Shown here: piece after piece, positions 50,211-59,088 of the stretch | Position numbering within the stretch: position 1 is the stretch's first letter | How the letters are laid out: each line of letters opens with the position of its first letter | DNA from: Anaerolineales bacterium UBA6055 | Lineage (GTDB): Bacteria; Chloroflexota; Anaerolineae; Aggregatilineales; Phototrophicaceae | NCBI GenBank assembly: GCA_002428985.1 | Contig: DIYL01000037.1 | Location: 91,216 to 155,215 of the forward strand | Length of the DNA: 64,000 bases | Reading direction: 5' to 3' | Notes under the pieces: model-generated | Databases searched by the model: none | Told to the model about the DNA's origin: nothing | The model's input: only the letters and a program-made list of their open reading frames with translations | Program-made: the position numbers and the translations under genes

Positions 50211-51266
50211 CTACTCGAGGTCGATTTCGTCAGGAATGCGGATGGTTGCTTGTACCTGAGCGGTGGAGTCGATTAAGGTGAGAACATCGCCTTCTCCCCA
50301 GATCGGTTCGTCAAGACCCCAGAATAACGCTACAGGCGTATTTGTGCCACTACGTGTGTAGATGGTAACTTCTGCATTCGAGAAAAGTAATTGTTCAGGA
50401 AAAGCAAATACATTACCTTCTGCATCTTCAAGCGTCCAGCCAGTCACATTAATTGTATTGCCTGTATTTCGTAAACGAATACCTTCTGCTGTAATGTCTC
50501 CGATACCGTCTGCACTTACAATTTCAATTTGCGCATTAGTTGCTGTTGGTGCAAGTGTAATAGTCGCTGTTGGTGCTAGGGTCGGGGTAGTATCGACATC
50601 TTCGGTTGCTTCCTCTGTTACTTCCGGTATATCTGTTGGAATAGACGGATCCGGTGTATTTGTCGCTGTTGGAACAGGTGTTTCTGTCGGTGGTAGGTCA
50701 ACAGGGCATCCTTCAAGAGGAACAAGTAATTCATCGCCGATTTGAAGTAATGACGACGTTTCTAGCGTCAGTCCATTGGCTTCTAATAGTAAGAACGGAT
50801 TTGCACCGTATTGTTCAGCTACGCCAAATGGATTATCACCTTCAACTAGAATGTGGATAATACAATTTTCAGGCAGTGCGGTTCCACTGATTTCTGCCGC
50901 TTGTGCGCTGGTGTCGTCGACATCAGCACCTTCTGCCCCAAGACTCTCAGCATCAATCGTTGCATTCGGCTGGGTGACGCCAGATGCGTTGCTAGCGACT
51001 GCCAGACCATCTGGTAGCTCTACTTGCCCGGGTTGATCGGTAGCTGTCACCACTAAAACTTGCGGTGACGGATTTGGTGTGGTTGTAATGACGACTGCCA
51101 CGGTGACGACTTGGGGAAGCGTGTTTGAGCTACCTGACTCAGAATTTCCCCCAAACAGTTGAAAACCTAAAAATGTCCCGCCTAAAGCAACAATAAATAC
51201 TAAAATTAAAAACAGAAACATTGGAACGATTCGGTTGCGTTTTTGAGGACGTTGTCGTTCTATCAT
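50211..51266 (-). CDS. Membrane-anchored LysM and lamin-tail-like domain protein
   Basis: A 351-residue protein with AGGA upstream. A membrane helix (about 14-36, MFLFLILVFIVALGGTFLGF) is followed by a Thr/Pro-rich linker. One LysM domain (about 135-185: IIHILVEGDNPFGVAEQYGA, then LLQIGDELLVPL) may bind peptidoglycan or related glycans. A second linker of P-T-A-T repeats precedes a lamin-tail-like beta domain (about 245-345: AEGIRLRNTGNTINVTGWTL; FPEQLLFSNAEVTIYTRSGT). It is expected at the cell surface. It has no enzyme motif and is monocistronic. Confidence 0.86.
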   Translation of the reverse strand: MIERQRPQKRNRIVPMFLFLILVFIVALGGTFLGFQLFGGNSESGSSNTLPQVVTVAVVITTTPNPSPQVLVVTATDQPGQVELPDGLAVASNASGVTQPNATIDAESLGAEGADVDDTSAQAAEISGTALPENCIIHILVEGDNPFGVAEQYGANPFLLLEANGLTLETSSLLQIGDELLVPLEGCPVDLPPTETPVPTATNTPDPSIPTDIPEVTEEATEDVDTTPTLAPTATITLAPTATNAQIEIVSADGIGDITAEGIRLRNTGNTINVTGWTLEDAEGNVFAFPEQLLFSNAEVTIYTRSGTNTPVALFWGLDEPIWGEGDVLTLIDSTAQVQATIRIPDEIDLE

Positions 51267-51360
51267 ATAAAAAATCCTATTGTCTCGACATGTGTAACAT
51301 CAGCATCTTAGCACAGGCGACCCAGTCCAGCAACGGGGGCACGTTGAAATATGGTTTGAA

Positions 51361-51882
51361 TTAAGACTTCTGCAAGTCTTTTTCAAAGCACATCACTGCT
51401 GCATTCCGCACCGCTAACTCGCCTCGTTGTTCATATCCAAGCCTTGTATAGAAGTGAATCAATTTACTGTGGTTGGCAACTGCATCGAATCGAACATAAC
51501 GGTGATTGATTTGCTCTCGGACTGTTTTATCCACGAATGCCATACATTGTGTACCAATGCCCATTTGTTGATGCGAAGGGAGTAAGGCAAATCCGCTAAA
51601 ATAAGTTGCATCGGCTTTCACATCCATCCAATATGCTGACATATCGTCAGTATAATAAGGCTCGGGATTGGTGCTGACATTGAATGTGCCGACCAGTAAA
51701 TCATCTGCATATACACCGTAAATATCATGCCCCTCGAAACGTGGAATAAATCGCTCGGTACCTGGGAAGGGATGCCAGTGAGATAGCTGTAAAACGCGGT
51801 GCATGTGTTCTCCAGCAAGTGCCATGATACTGTAAACAGCTTTTATCTGGTCAGCATTTGTCCGTTCAATCCGAATATCCAT
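51361..51882 (-). CDS. GNAT N-acetyltransferase
   Basis: 173 residues from ATG 51882 (AGGAG 6 bases upstream); the longer frame from 51936 is not supported. A single GNAT fold: MDIRIERTNADQIKAVYSIM at the start, LLPSHQQMGIGTQCMAFVDK as the acetyl-CoA loop, and FYTRLGYEQRGELAV at the end. Substrate unknown. It is divergent from the SRPBCC gene with 124 bases between. Confidence 0.88.
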   Translation of the reverse strand: MDIRIERTNADQIKAVYSIMALAGEHMHRVLQLSHWHPFPGTERFIPRFEGHDIYGVYADDLLVGTFNVSTNPEPYYTDDMSAYWMDVKADATYFSGFALLPSHQQMGIGTQCMAFVDKTVREQINHRYVRFDAVANHSKLIHFYTRLGYEQRGELAVRNAAVMCFEKDLQKS

Positions 51883-52006
51883 GAAATCTCCTATTTTATT
51901 TGACATAATTTTAATATTTAAGTTTATTTGAATCATTTGATTTGTGCTAATAAAAGCAAAAATTGGTATATTTCAGTGACGGTTAGTGATGAGGGATGTG
52001 AGCACA

Positions 52007-52432
52007 ATGAAAGTTTTTGAGGCACAAATTGAAATCAACGCTCCAGTTGATATTGTTTGGAAAGCATTGACTGATTTTTCTAAATATCCAGAGTGGAATC
52101 CATTTATTCTTGAGGCACGTGGCGAATTAAAACATGGTAGCATTGTACGGTTTCGCGTACCAGGAGTACCTGCAGAATTGAGCGCACCGATTACCAGTTT
52201 GGTTGAGAATCAAGAATTTGTATGGGAAGCTAATGCTCCAATCCCCGGTTTTCAGCCACGTTATATGCGAATACTGCAGCAGATTGATGATAACCGAACA
52301 TTATTTGTCAATCGCGAGGAATTTGACGGTTGGGTGACGACCCTGTTGGGTCCAATCTTGGAGGCGCAGTTAGGCAAGTATTATCCAATGACATGCCAAG
52401 CGTTGAAGGAATTTGTAGAGAACGACCTATAA
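52007..52432 (+). CDS. SRPBCC (polyketide cyclase/START-like) protein
   Basis: 141 residues from ATG 52007 (GAGGGA upstream). It shows the SRPBCC fold: VFEAQIEINAPVDIVWKALT, DFSKYPEWNPFILEARGELK, SIVRFRVPG and a long C-terminal helix (CQALKEFVEN). Such proteins bind hydrophobic ligands in a deep pocket. The ligand is unknown. It precedes glgA by 84 bases, with a TACAAT box between, so they may be independent. Confidence 0.88.
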   Translation: MKVFEAQIEINAPVDIVWKALTDFSKYPEWNPFILEARGELKHGSIVRFRVPGVPAELSAPITSLVENQEFVWEANAPIPGFQPRYMRILQQIDDNRTLFVNREEFDGWVTTLLGPILEAQLGKYYPMTCQALKEFVENDL

Positions 52433-52516
52433 AATGGGATTGTGCAGTACCCATGACACGTAGGATACGTTACAATTAAACTGAGACTGACTTCAAATGG
52501 GAGCGAGTTACTCCAA

Positions 52517-53974
52517 ATGCGAATCTTACTCACAAGTTCAGAGGCTGTCCCCTTCGCAAAGGTGGGTGGATTAGCTGATGTTGTTGGGTCATTACCTAAA
52601 GCATTGCGCAAACAAGATGTGGATGCCCGTGTCATTATTCCGGGATATGGTCACATCGATCACTTGAAATATAACATTAGTCATCTATTTAAGTTTGACT
52701 TTTATCATCGGCAGGGCAAAACAGAGATTAATCTGTATACCTGCATTTATGATGATGTTCCATTTTATTTGGTACAAGCATGGCCTTACTTTGGCCAAGA
52801 AGGCGATGTGTATACCGAGTGGACTTGGGATATGGAGCGATTCATATTCTTTAATCAGGCTGTGATGGGGACAATCTGGGAATTAAACCAACGCCTTGAC
52901 TGGTTTCCTGATGTCTTGCATGTCAATGATTGGCATACAAGTTTATTGCCATTCTTAGTTGGGATGCAACGTCATGAGGCGCCGTGGTCAGACCTAGCGA
53001 CAGTGATTTCGATTCATAATATCGCATACCAAGGGAATCATGCTGGTTGGTTTATGTTCCAAGCTGGTGTAGATAATCGATTCCAACCGGATTTAATTTA
53101 TCAGAATTTGACAGATAACTTGTTGGGGATTGGTATTGCATATAGTGATATGGTCTCGACTGTCAGCCCGCGTTATGCTGACGAGATCAAGTATCCTTAT
53201 GCTGGATATGAGCTTGCGGGGTTGATTCAAACACGAGTGCCTGATCTACAAGGTATCCTCAATGGCTTAGATACGGATTTATGGAACCCCGAAACCGATC
53301 CTAAATTGGTCGAAAACTTTAACGTGGATAACTTTGAAACAAAACGCCCTGTTAACAAACGCCATTTACAATCTTTTGCAAGACTACCGATTCGTCAAGA
53401 TGTTCCAATTATCGGTATTGTTAGCCGTCTTGCTACACAAAAAGGCTTTGACTTAGCATTACCTGCATTGCGTAATGTACTTAGTAGTCGTGATGTACAG
53501 TTTGTTGTGCTGGGAACAGGGGAAAAAGATTTAGAGTATGCATTCTGGCGACTCGACAATGATTTCCCAGATAAAGCCCGTGCATTCTTGCAGTTTGATG
53601 CTGCGCTGGCACAACAAGTTTATGCTGGTTGCGATATTTTCTTGATGCCAAGCCATTTTGAACCGTGTGGCATGGGGCAGATGATGGCGATGCGTTACGG
53701 TGCTCTACCACTTGTCCGCGAAACAGGTGGCTTAGCTGATACTGTTGATAATTATGACAACGGTGATGGTGAGTTTGGAACAGGGTTTGTCTTCCAATGG
53801 CAACAAGCATCTGCTGTAGAAGGGACATTACACTGGGCACTCGATACATATCGTGATCGTCCTGATGTTTGGCGAAAGATGCAGATACGCGGTATGTCCA
53901 AGGATTTCAGCTGGGTTAAGAGTGCGAATGAATATCTTGCCATGTATCAACGGGCAAAAAATAAATTAATGTAA
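52517..53974 (+). CDS. glgA: Glycogen synthase (ADP-glucose)
   Basis: A 485-residue GT5 enzyme, normal length. The N-terminal substrate motif PFAKVGGLADVVGSLPKAL (K-x-G-G) binds ADP-glucose. VLHVNDWHTSLLP and VISIHNIAYQGNH are conserved in the first lobe. The second lobe has GIVSRLATQKGFDL, and SHFEPCGMGQMMAMRYGALP carries the catalytic E-x-x-x-x-x-x-x-x-A-M-R-Y-G pattern, followed by ETGGLADTV. It extends glycogen with ADP-glucose made by GlgC, encoded 15 bases downstream. Together with glgP and two small CBM48 genes it forms a glycogen locus. Confidence 0.97.
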   Translation: MRILLTSSEAVPFAKVGGLADVVGSLPKALRKQDVDARVIIPGYGHIDHLKYNISHLFKFDFYHRQGKTEINLYTCIYDDVPFYLVQAWPYFGQEGDVYTEWTWDMERFIFFNQAVMGTIWELNQRLDWFPDVLHVNDWHTSLLPFLVGMQRHEAPWSDLATVISIHNIAYQGNHAGWFMFQAGVDNRFQPDLIYQNLTDNLLGIGIAYSDMVSTVSPRYADEIKYPYAGYELAGLIQTRVPDLQGILNGLDTDLWNPETDPKLVENFNVDNFETKRPVNKRHLQSFARLPIRQDVPIIGIVSRLATQKGFDLALPALRNVLSSRDVQFVVLGTGEKDLEYAFWRLDNDFPDKARAFLQFDAALAQQVYAGCDIFLMPSHFEPCGMGQMMAMRYGALPLVRETGGLADTVDNYDNGDGEFGTGFVFQWQQASAVEGTLHWALDTYRDRPDVWRKMQIRGMSKDFSWVKSANEYLAMYQRAKNKLM

Positions 53975-53989
53975 TGAAGGAGAACTGTT

Positions 53990-55264
53990 TTGAAAATTAA
54001 AGGCATTATTTTAGCGGGTGGCAAAGGAACACGCCTCGGTGTGTTAACTATCAAACGGGCAAAACCTGCTGTGCCATTTGGCGGTAAATATCGTATTATC
54101 GATTTCCCCTTGAGTAACTGTGTGAACTCGAACATTTTTGATGTCTTGGTATTAACACAATACCGTCCACATAGTTTGAATGATCATATTGGTAAAGGGC
54201 GCCCGTGGGATTTGGATCGCTCGTTTACCGGTGGTGTGCGGATGTTACAACCATACCAAGGTAGCTTTGATACGGATTGGTACGCAGGGACAGCTGATGC
54301 TGTGACACAAAATCTAAATTTTGTCCGTCAAGGTCGACCTGAATATGTGTTGATTCTGTCCGGTGATCACATTTACGAGATGGATTATGATTTGCTCGTA
54401 CAATATCATCGCGAAAAAGGTGCAGCCGCGACTGTTTGTACAATACGTGTACCACTCGATGAAGCCAGTCGTTTTGGTATTGTTGACACTGATGATGATT
54501 ATAAAGTTGTTGATTTCGTTGAAAAACCTGAGAACCCACCGGGTACATTAGCCAACATGGGGGTTTATGTCTTCAACTACTCTATTCTCGAAAAAGCCCT
54601 ATTAGATGATCAAAACGATCCGAACTCTGATCATGATTTTGGACATAATATTTTGCCGAAGATGGTGCAAGATGGGATGGATGTCTATGCTTATCCATAC
54701 GGTGGCTATTGGATTGATGTCGGTACAGTAGATGCGTATTGGGAAGCTCATATGGATTTGCTCAACGCACCGCCATCACTCAATCTAAATGACCGGACAT
54801 GGGTCATTCATACACGTAGTGAGGAACGCCCGCCTGTTCGCATGGGAGCCAACACGCAGATTGTAAATAGCTTGATTACTGATGGTTCGGTGATTAGTGA
54901 TGATGCCGTTGTAGAAAGTTCCATATTATCCCCGGGGGTATTTGTTGGTCCTGGTGCTGTTATTCGTGAATCTGTTATTTTGAATGATGCATATATTGAA
55001 GCAGGTGCGCGGGTTGAGCGTGCTATTGTTGATAAGATTGCTGTCATTGGTAGAGATGCACAAGTAGGTTCATGGCAAGATATGGGTGACCTCAAGATTA
55101 CCAGCATTGGTAAGAACGCCCGTATACCCCCCGGATTTAATATTGGGGCAGGGTCGATTGTCGGGACAGATGTCACACACAATGATTTTGCAAAATTCAC
55201 AGATAAAATTGTACCTGAAGGTACGGATGTGGAATTCAATACGCGGACTGCCAAGAAAAAATAA
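53990..55264 (+). CDS. glgC: Glucose-1-phosphate adenylyltransferase
   Basis: A 424-residue enzyme with a TTG start (GAAGGAG 6-8 bases upstream; no in-frame ATG fits). The nucleotidyltransferase core opens IILAGGKGTRLGVLTIKRAK, with PAVPFGGKYRIIDFPLSNC next. WYAGTADAVTQN, LILSGDHIYEMDY (catalytic Asp) and YWIDVGTVDAYWEAHMDL follow. A C-terminal left-handed beta-helix (about 290-410) has repeated hexapeptides (VVESSILSPGVFVGPGAVIR) and would hold the allosteric site. It makes ADP-glucose for GlgA. The operon ends in the terminator at 55286-55322. Confidence 0.97.
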   Translation: MKIKGIILAGGKGTRLGVLTIKRAKPAVPFGGKYRIIDFPLSNCVNSNIFDVLVLTQYRPHSLNDHIGKGRPWDLDRSFTGGVRMLQPYQGSFDTDWYAGTADAVTQNLNFVRQGRPEYVLILSGDHIYEMDYDLLVQYHREKGAAATVCTIRVPLDEASRFGIVDTDDDYKVVDFVEKPENPPGTLANMGVYVFNYSILEKALLDDQNDPNSDHDFGHNILPKMVQDGMDVYAYPYGGYWIDVGTVDAYWEAHMDLLNAPPSLNLNDRTWVIHTRSEERPPVRMGANTQIVNSLITDGSVISDDAVVESSILSPGVFVGPGAVIRESVILNDAYIEAGARVERAIVDKIAVIGRDAQVGSWQDMGDLKITSIGKNARIPPGFNIGAGSIVGTDVTHNDFAKFTDKIVPEGTDVEFNTRTAKKK

Positions 55265-55285
55265 CATCCAGCTAACTAGAACGAA

Positions 55286-55322
55286 AAACGGTCTCAAATA
55301 TACGAGACCGTTTCTGTTTTCT
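55286..55322. terminator. Bidirectional rho-independent terminator
   Basis: AAACGGTCTC (55286-55295) and GAGACCGTTT (55304-55313) form a perfect 10-pair stem with an 8-base loop, followed by TTCTGTTTTCTT on the forward strand and TTCG on the reverse. It ends glgA-glgC and probably the convergent CBM48 genes. Confidence 0.85.
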
Positions 55323-55618
55323 TAAGTCGTGACTACCGAATTATCGCCGGAGAATGGATTGGGAGTGTATTTCTCTGCTTCCCAATCATTATGCCATTCA
55401 TCGCCATTTACAAGATATCGGTACTGATATTCTTTGTTTGGCTCAAGCTCGAGGACGATTTTAAAACGCCCATCTTTTAGCTTTTCCATTGGGGTGGCTT
55501 CTTCATCCCATTCGTTGAAGTCACCAACGAGGAAAACTGTTTCTGCTTCGAGTTCTGCGGATGTATAAAATGTAACTTTGGTTATATCTTTACTTTTTAG
55601 GTAACGTTTGGTCACCAT
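55322..55618 (-). CDS. Stand-alone CBM48/AMPK-type glycogen-binding protein (copy B)
   Basis: A 98-residue protein that is almost entirely one CBM48 domain: TKVTFYTSAELEAETVFLVG, DFNEWDEEATPM, RFKIVLELEPNKEYQYRYLV and NDWEAEKYTPNPFSGDNSVV. The G-D-F-N-x-W and Y-R-Y-L-V segments are the core of AMPK-beta glycogen-binding and isoamylase N-terminal modules. No catalytic domain is attached. It lies 6 bases after its paralogue. A role in binding glycogen or regulating glycogen enzymes is inferred from the setting. Confidence 0.85.
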   Translation of the reverse strand: MVTKRYLKSKDITKVTFYTSAELEAETVFLVGDFNEWDEEATPMEKLKDGRFKIVLELEPNKEYQYRYLVNGDEWHNDWEAEKYTPNPFSGDNSVVTT

Positions 55619-55624
55619 TCGGTC

Positions 55625-55921
55625 TTATACCTCAACGACTGAATTATCACCACTGAACGGGTTCGGTACATAGTTATCAGCATCCCAGTCATTATGCCAT
55701 TCGGTGTCGTTGATGAGATAGCGGAACTGATACTGTGTATCTTTCGGTAAATCGACAGTGACTTTAAATCGACCGTCTTTTAGTTTGTCCATTGGGGTAG
55801 CTTCTTCATCCCATTCGTTAAAGTCGCCAACAAGGTAGACTGCTTCTGCGTCAAGTTCGGGTGCAGTGTAAAAGGTCACTTTGCAGACATCTTTACTTTT
55901 CAAGTATTTTTTCTTTAGCAT
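55625..55921 (-). CDS. Stand-alone CBM48/AMPK-type glycogen-binding protein (copy A)
   Basis: 98 residues from ATG 55921 (GGAGAG upstream); longer frames to 55966 lack a site. It shares most residues with the next gene: KKYLKSKDVCKVTFYTAPEL, VYLVGDFNEWDEEATPMDKL and NDWDADNYVPNPFSGDNSVV. It is a recent tandem duplicate, differing mainly at charged surface positions and in the DLPKDTQYQF loop. The two face the glgA-glgC operon tail to tail and glgP lies upstream on the other strand. Confidence 0.85.
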   Translation of the reverse strand: MLKKKYLKSKDVCKVTFYTAPELDAEAVYLVGDFNEWDEEATPMDKLKDGRFKVTVDLPKDTQYQFRYLINDTEWHNDWDADNYVPNPFSGDNSVVEV

Positions 55922-56238
55922 GTTTTGTGTACTCTCCATAACTGAGTAAACGATTGGAAGTGACATCGTACTTTATAATACGAATTGAAAGTGTAATCGT
56001 AAAATTGCGTGTCTGTCTAGAATAATGTGGATGAGATTGTTAGAAATACACAAAAATAAGAGATTGAAGCCATAATTTACGGTAATTTTGGAGATTTCTT
56101 ACGAAATTGGCTTTGCTAAGCAGCAAATTAGAGTTATGCTTGCAAACAAGCATGGATTATTCTTGAAATAGTGTCTATACTTAATCGTTTAAGTTAGAGA
56201 TAATTGTTCTGTCAATATATCAAGCAGGAGCAAAATTA
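55922..56238. other. 317-base intergenic region between CBM48 pair and glgP, with palindrome
   Basis: The divergent promoter region of the CBM48 genes and glgP. It holds a perfect inverted repeat ATGCTTG-CAAA-CAAGCAT at 56136-56153, 86 bases before the glgP ATG. A TATACT box lies at 56176-56181 without a good -35. The palindrome has the look of a LacI/GalR-type operator core. No small gene was found here. Confidence 0.45.
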
Positions 56239-58806
56239 ATGGTACAACCCATTGCGAAAGTTAAAGTTGCCCCAAAGTTGCCTCGCCAACTCAAACGTTT
56301 GGAAGAAATTGCATACAATTTGCGCTGGGCATGGGATCATGAATCTATCTCGTTGTTCCGTCGTCTCGACCCCAATTTGTGGCTAAAAACAAATCATAAC
56401 CCTATTTGGATGCTGGGTCGTCTTAGTCAAGACCGACTTAAAGCTGTTGTTAACGATCCGTCATATATGGCGCATTATGATCGTGTTTGTCGTTCATTTG
56501 ATGAATACATGAGCGCAAAAAGCTCATGGTATGAAGATCAATATGGTGATTTAAAACAAGATCCAACCATTGCTTATTTTTCAATGGAATTCGGTTTGAC
56601 CGAATGTCTACAGAATTATTCCGGTGGTCTTGGCGTTCTATCTGGTGATCATCTTAAGAGTGCGAGTGATCTCAACATTCCGTTGATTGGTGTGGGATTG
56701 CTATATCAAGAAGGGTACTTCCAGCAATATTTGAATGCGGATGGCTTCCAACAGGAATCTTATCCGATTAATGATTATGCTAATCTACCTGTAACGCTTC
56801 AAACTGACGATGATGGCAATCCGATTATGATCAGTGTGCCATTACCAGGGCGTGAGCTATATGCTCAAATCTGGAAAGTACAGGTTGGACGTGTCGAACT
56901 ATATCTATTGGATTCGAATGTTGATGCCAATCCGTCAGAAGAAGATCGTAATTTAACAGATCGTCTATATGGTGGTGATCGTCGTGTCCGTATTCGCCAA
57001 GAAATCTTGATGGGGATTGGTGGTATTCGTGCGCTACGTGCATTGGGTATCGATGTTGATATTTACCATATGAATGAGGGGCACTCCGCTTTCTTATTAT
57101 TGGAACGTATCAAAAATTACATGCAAGAGGATAACTTACCTCTTGATCAAGCAAAACAACTGACAGCTGCTAGTAGTGTGTTTACAATCCACACACCTGT
57201 GCCGGCTGGTTTGGAACGTTTTGGCTTTGATCTGATTGATGAACACTTCACTAATTTGATGAGTGAATTGGGCATGTCACGCGATGAGTTTATTGATCTT
57301 GGGCGCGAGGATATGGGGAGTTATGAATTGTTCTCTATGTCTGTAATGGCATTGAATTTGTCATCTGGTGCGAACGGTGTTGCTCAATTGCATGGTGTGG
57401 TTTCCCGTGATATGTGGCAATGGGTTTACCCGAATGTCCCTGTTCATGAAGTGCCGATTAAAGCAATTACAAACGGGATTCATGTTCAAACATGGGTCAG
57501 CCAAGAAATGGGATTGCTGTTTGATCGGTATCTTGACCCTGCTTGGCGTTCAGCCGCATCCCGACCTGAAGTTTGGAAGGGTGTGGAAAGTATTCCAGAT
57601 GCAGAATTATGGCGTACCCATGATCGTCGCCGCGAGCGTCTTGTTGCATTTTCCCGCAGACGGTTACGCGAACAATTGATTCGCCGTGGCGTATCCCAGA
57701 GTGCCATTGAAGAAGCTGATGAAGTGCTAAACCCTGATGCATTGACAATTGGGTTTGCTCGTCGATTTGCGACTTATAAACGTGCAACGTTGATCTTCCG
57801 TGATATTGAACGGCTACGTCGACTAGTCACTGATGAAGATCGCCCGGTTCAATTTATCTTTGCAGGTAAAGCACATCCACATGATAACGAAGGTAAAGAA
57901 CTCATTCGTGAGATTGTGAATGCCGCCCGTGATGCAGACTTCCGTCATTCAATTGTTTTCCTCGAAAACTATGATATGAATGTTGCTCGTTATATGGTTC
58001 AGGGTGTTGATATTTGGCTGAATAACCCACGTCGTCCGAAAGAAGCTAGTGGGACAAGTGGTATGAAAGTTATCTATAATGGTGGCTTGAATTGTAGTAT
58101 TCCTGATGGTTGGTGGGCAGAAGCTTATGCACCGGAAGTAGGCTGGTCAATCGGCAGTGGTGAGGAATACGATAAAGAAGAATGGGAACACCAAGACTAT
58201 ATCGAAAGCCAAGCACTATACAATATTCTTGAACAAGACATCGTTCCGATGTTTTATAACCAAACCCGCGATGGCTTGCCTCGTGAATGGATTAGCCGTG
58301 TGAAGAAAAGTATGGTTGATCTTGCGCCATTCTTTAACACATACCGTATGGTTCAACAATATACTGATGAATTCTATATGCCACGGTATGATGTCGTACA
58401 AAAAATGGTCGAACCAAATTTTGACCAAACAGCAGCATTTACTGCATGGCGACAAAACCTCGATCATGTATGGCATGAGGTTCATATTCAAAATGTCGAT
58501 GCAAACCAAGATGATGTAGCAGTTGGTAGCAAAACCGAAATTACTGCAACTGTGAAACTTGGTAGCCTCAAACCAGTCGATGTCAAAGTACAGTTATACT
58601 ACGGTATGTTGAATACAATGGGGCAGATTGTTGATGGAGAGTCCATTGATATGGAACTTGCCGAAGAATATGGTGATGGTGTCTACAGCTTTAAGACAAA
58701 ACACACATATACCGAGACCGGTAACATCGGGTTCTCTGTTCGTGTGATGCCATATCATGAATACCTCCATACAACCTTCTTGCCTAACAAGATTGAATGG
58801 GCATAA
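56239..58806 (+). CDS. glgP: Alpha-glucan (glycogen) phosphorylase
   Basis: An 855-residue phosphorylase of the long bacterial/archaeal type with an N-terminal DUF3417 region (about 10-110: LRWAWDHESISLFRRLDPNL). The GT35 core includes AYFSMEFGLTECLQNYSGGL, GVLSGDHLKSASDLNIPLIG, YHMNEGHSAFLLLERI and FAGKAHPHDNEGKELI. The pyridoxal-phosphate Lys is in EASGTSGMKVIYNGGLNCSI. The C-terminal about 100 residues form an extra beta domain (VAVGSKTEITATVKLGSLKP). It releases glucose-1-phosphate from glycogen. CAGGAG precedes the ATG. It completes the glycogen locus with glgA and glgC. Confidence 0.96.
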   Translation: MVQPIAKVKVAPKLPRQLKRLEEIAYNLRWAWDHESISLFRRLDPNLWLKTNHNPIWMLGRLSQDRLKAVVNDPSYMAHYDRVCRSFDEYMSAKSSWYEDQYGDLKQDPTIAYFSMEFGLTECLQNYSGGLGVLSGDHLKSASDLNIPLIGVGLLYQEGYFQQYLNADGFQQESYPINDYANLPVTLQTDDDGNPIMISVPLPGRELYAQIWKVQVGRVELYLLDSNVDANPSEEDRNLTDRLYGGDRRVRIRQEILMGIGGIRALRALGIDVDIYHMNEGHSAFLLLERIKNYMQEDNLPLDQAKQLTAASSVFTIHTPVPAGLERFGFDLIDEHFTNLMSELGMSRDEFIDLGREDMGSYELFSMSVMALNLSSGANGVAQLHGVVSRDMWQWVYPNVPVHEVPIKAITNGIHVQTWVSQEMGLLFDRYLDPAWRSAASRPEVWKGVESIPDAELWRTHDRRRERLVAFSRRRLREQLIRRGVSQSAIEEADEVLNPDALTIGFARRFATYKRATLIFRDIERLRRLVTDEDRPVQFIFAGKAHPHDNEGKELIREIVNAARDADFRHSIVFLENYDMNVARYMVQGVDIWLNNPRRPKEASGTSGMKVIYNGGLNCSIPDGWWAEAYAPEVGWSIGSGEEYDKEEWEHQDYIESQALYNILEQDIVPMFYNQTRDGLPREWISRVKKSMVDLAPFFNTYRMVQQYTDEFYMPRYDVVQKMVEPNFDQTAAFTAWRQNLDHVWHEVHIQNVDANQDDVAVGSKTEITATVKLGSLKPVDVKVQLYYGMLNTMGQIVDGESIDMELAEEYGDGVYSFKTKHTYTETGNIGFSVRVMPYHEYLHTTFLPNKIEWA

Positions 58807-58817
58807 TTAGAATTTCA

Positions 58818-58846
58818 ATAAGGGTAAGCTGATAGCTTGCCCTTAT
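58818..58846. terminator. Long hairpin after glgP
   Basis: ATAAGGGTAAGCT (58818-58830) pairs with AGCTTGCCCTTAT (58834-58846) through 13 positions, one of them G-U or mismatched, with a 3-base loop. There is no T-run on either side. It may end or stabilise the glgP mRNA. Confidence 0.5.
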
Positions 58847-58912
58847 ACCCCATCTTGACCTCTTAAAAAATACAGATAACCTAATTGGATAAACTTGCAT
58901 ACTTTTGTTAGG

Positions 58913-58941
58913 TTGACAAAATAACGGAAGATAACTATCAT
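58913..58941 (+). promoter_or_regulatory. Near-consensus sigma70 promoter of the ClpP-like gene
   Basis: TTGACA (58913-58918, perfect), a 17-base spacer and TATCAT (58936-58941, five of six). This is the best promoter in the window. Transcription would start near 58948, leaving a leader of about 140 bases before the ClpP ATG at 59089. Confidence 0.75.
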
Positions 58942-58955
58942 TAAGTGATAGTTAT
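58931..58955 (+). promoter_or_regulatory. Operator-like palindrome overlapping the -10 box
   Basis: ATAACTATCA (58931-58940) and TGATAGTTAT (58946-58955) are perfect 10-base inverted arms around TTAAG. The left arm covers the -10 and the right arm the predicted start site, the classical position for a repressor. As RNA only the right arm would be transcribed, so it acts as DNA rather than as a hairpin. Confidence 0.6.
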
Positions 58956-59088
58956 GCTATCGTTTGTACATTGCTGGTGTGATTGTCAAAACCCAAATGT
59001 TAAAAGACTATATATCGGATTTACACATAGTGATGTGTATTTATTGTTTCTAGTGTTAGAAAGTCAAACCAATCGAGGTGCAATCCTA

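Noticed and set aside
58945..59088. N-terminal extension of the ClpP-like protein
   Set aside because: The ATG at 58945 lies in the -10/operator region, upstream of the predicted transcription start, and the sequence is Cys-rich and unlike ClpP.
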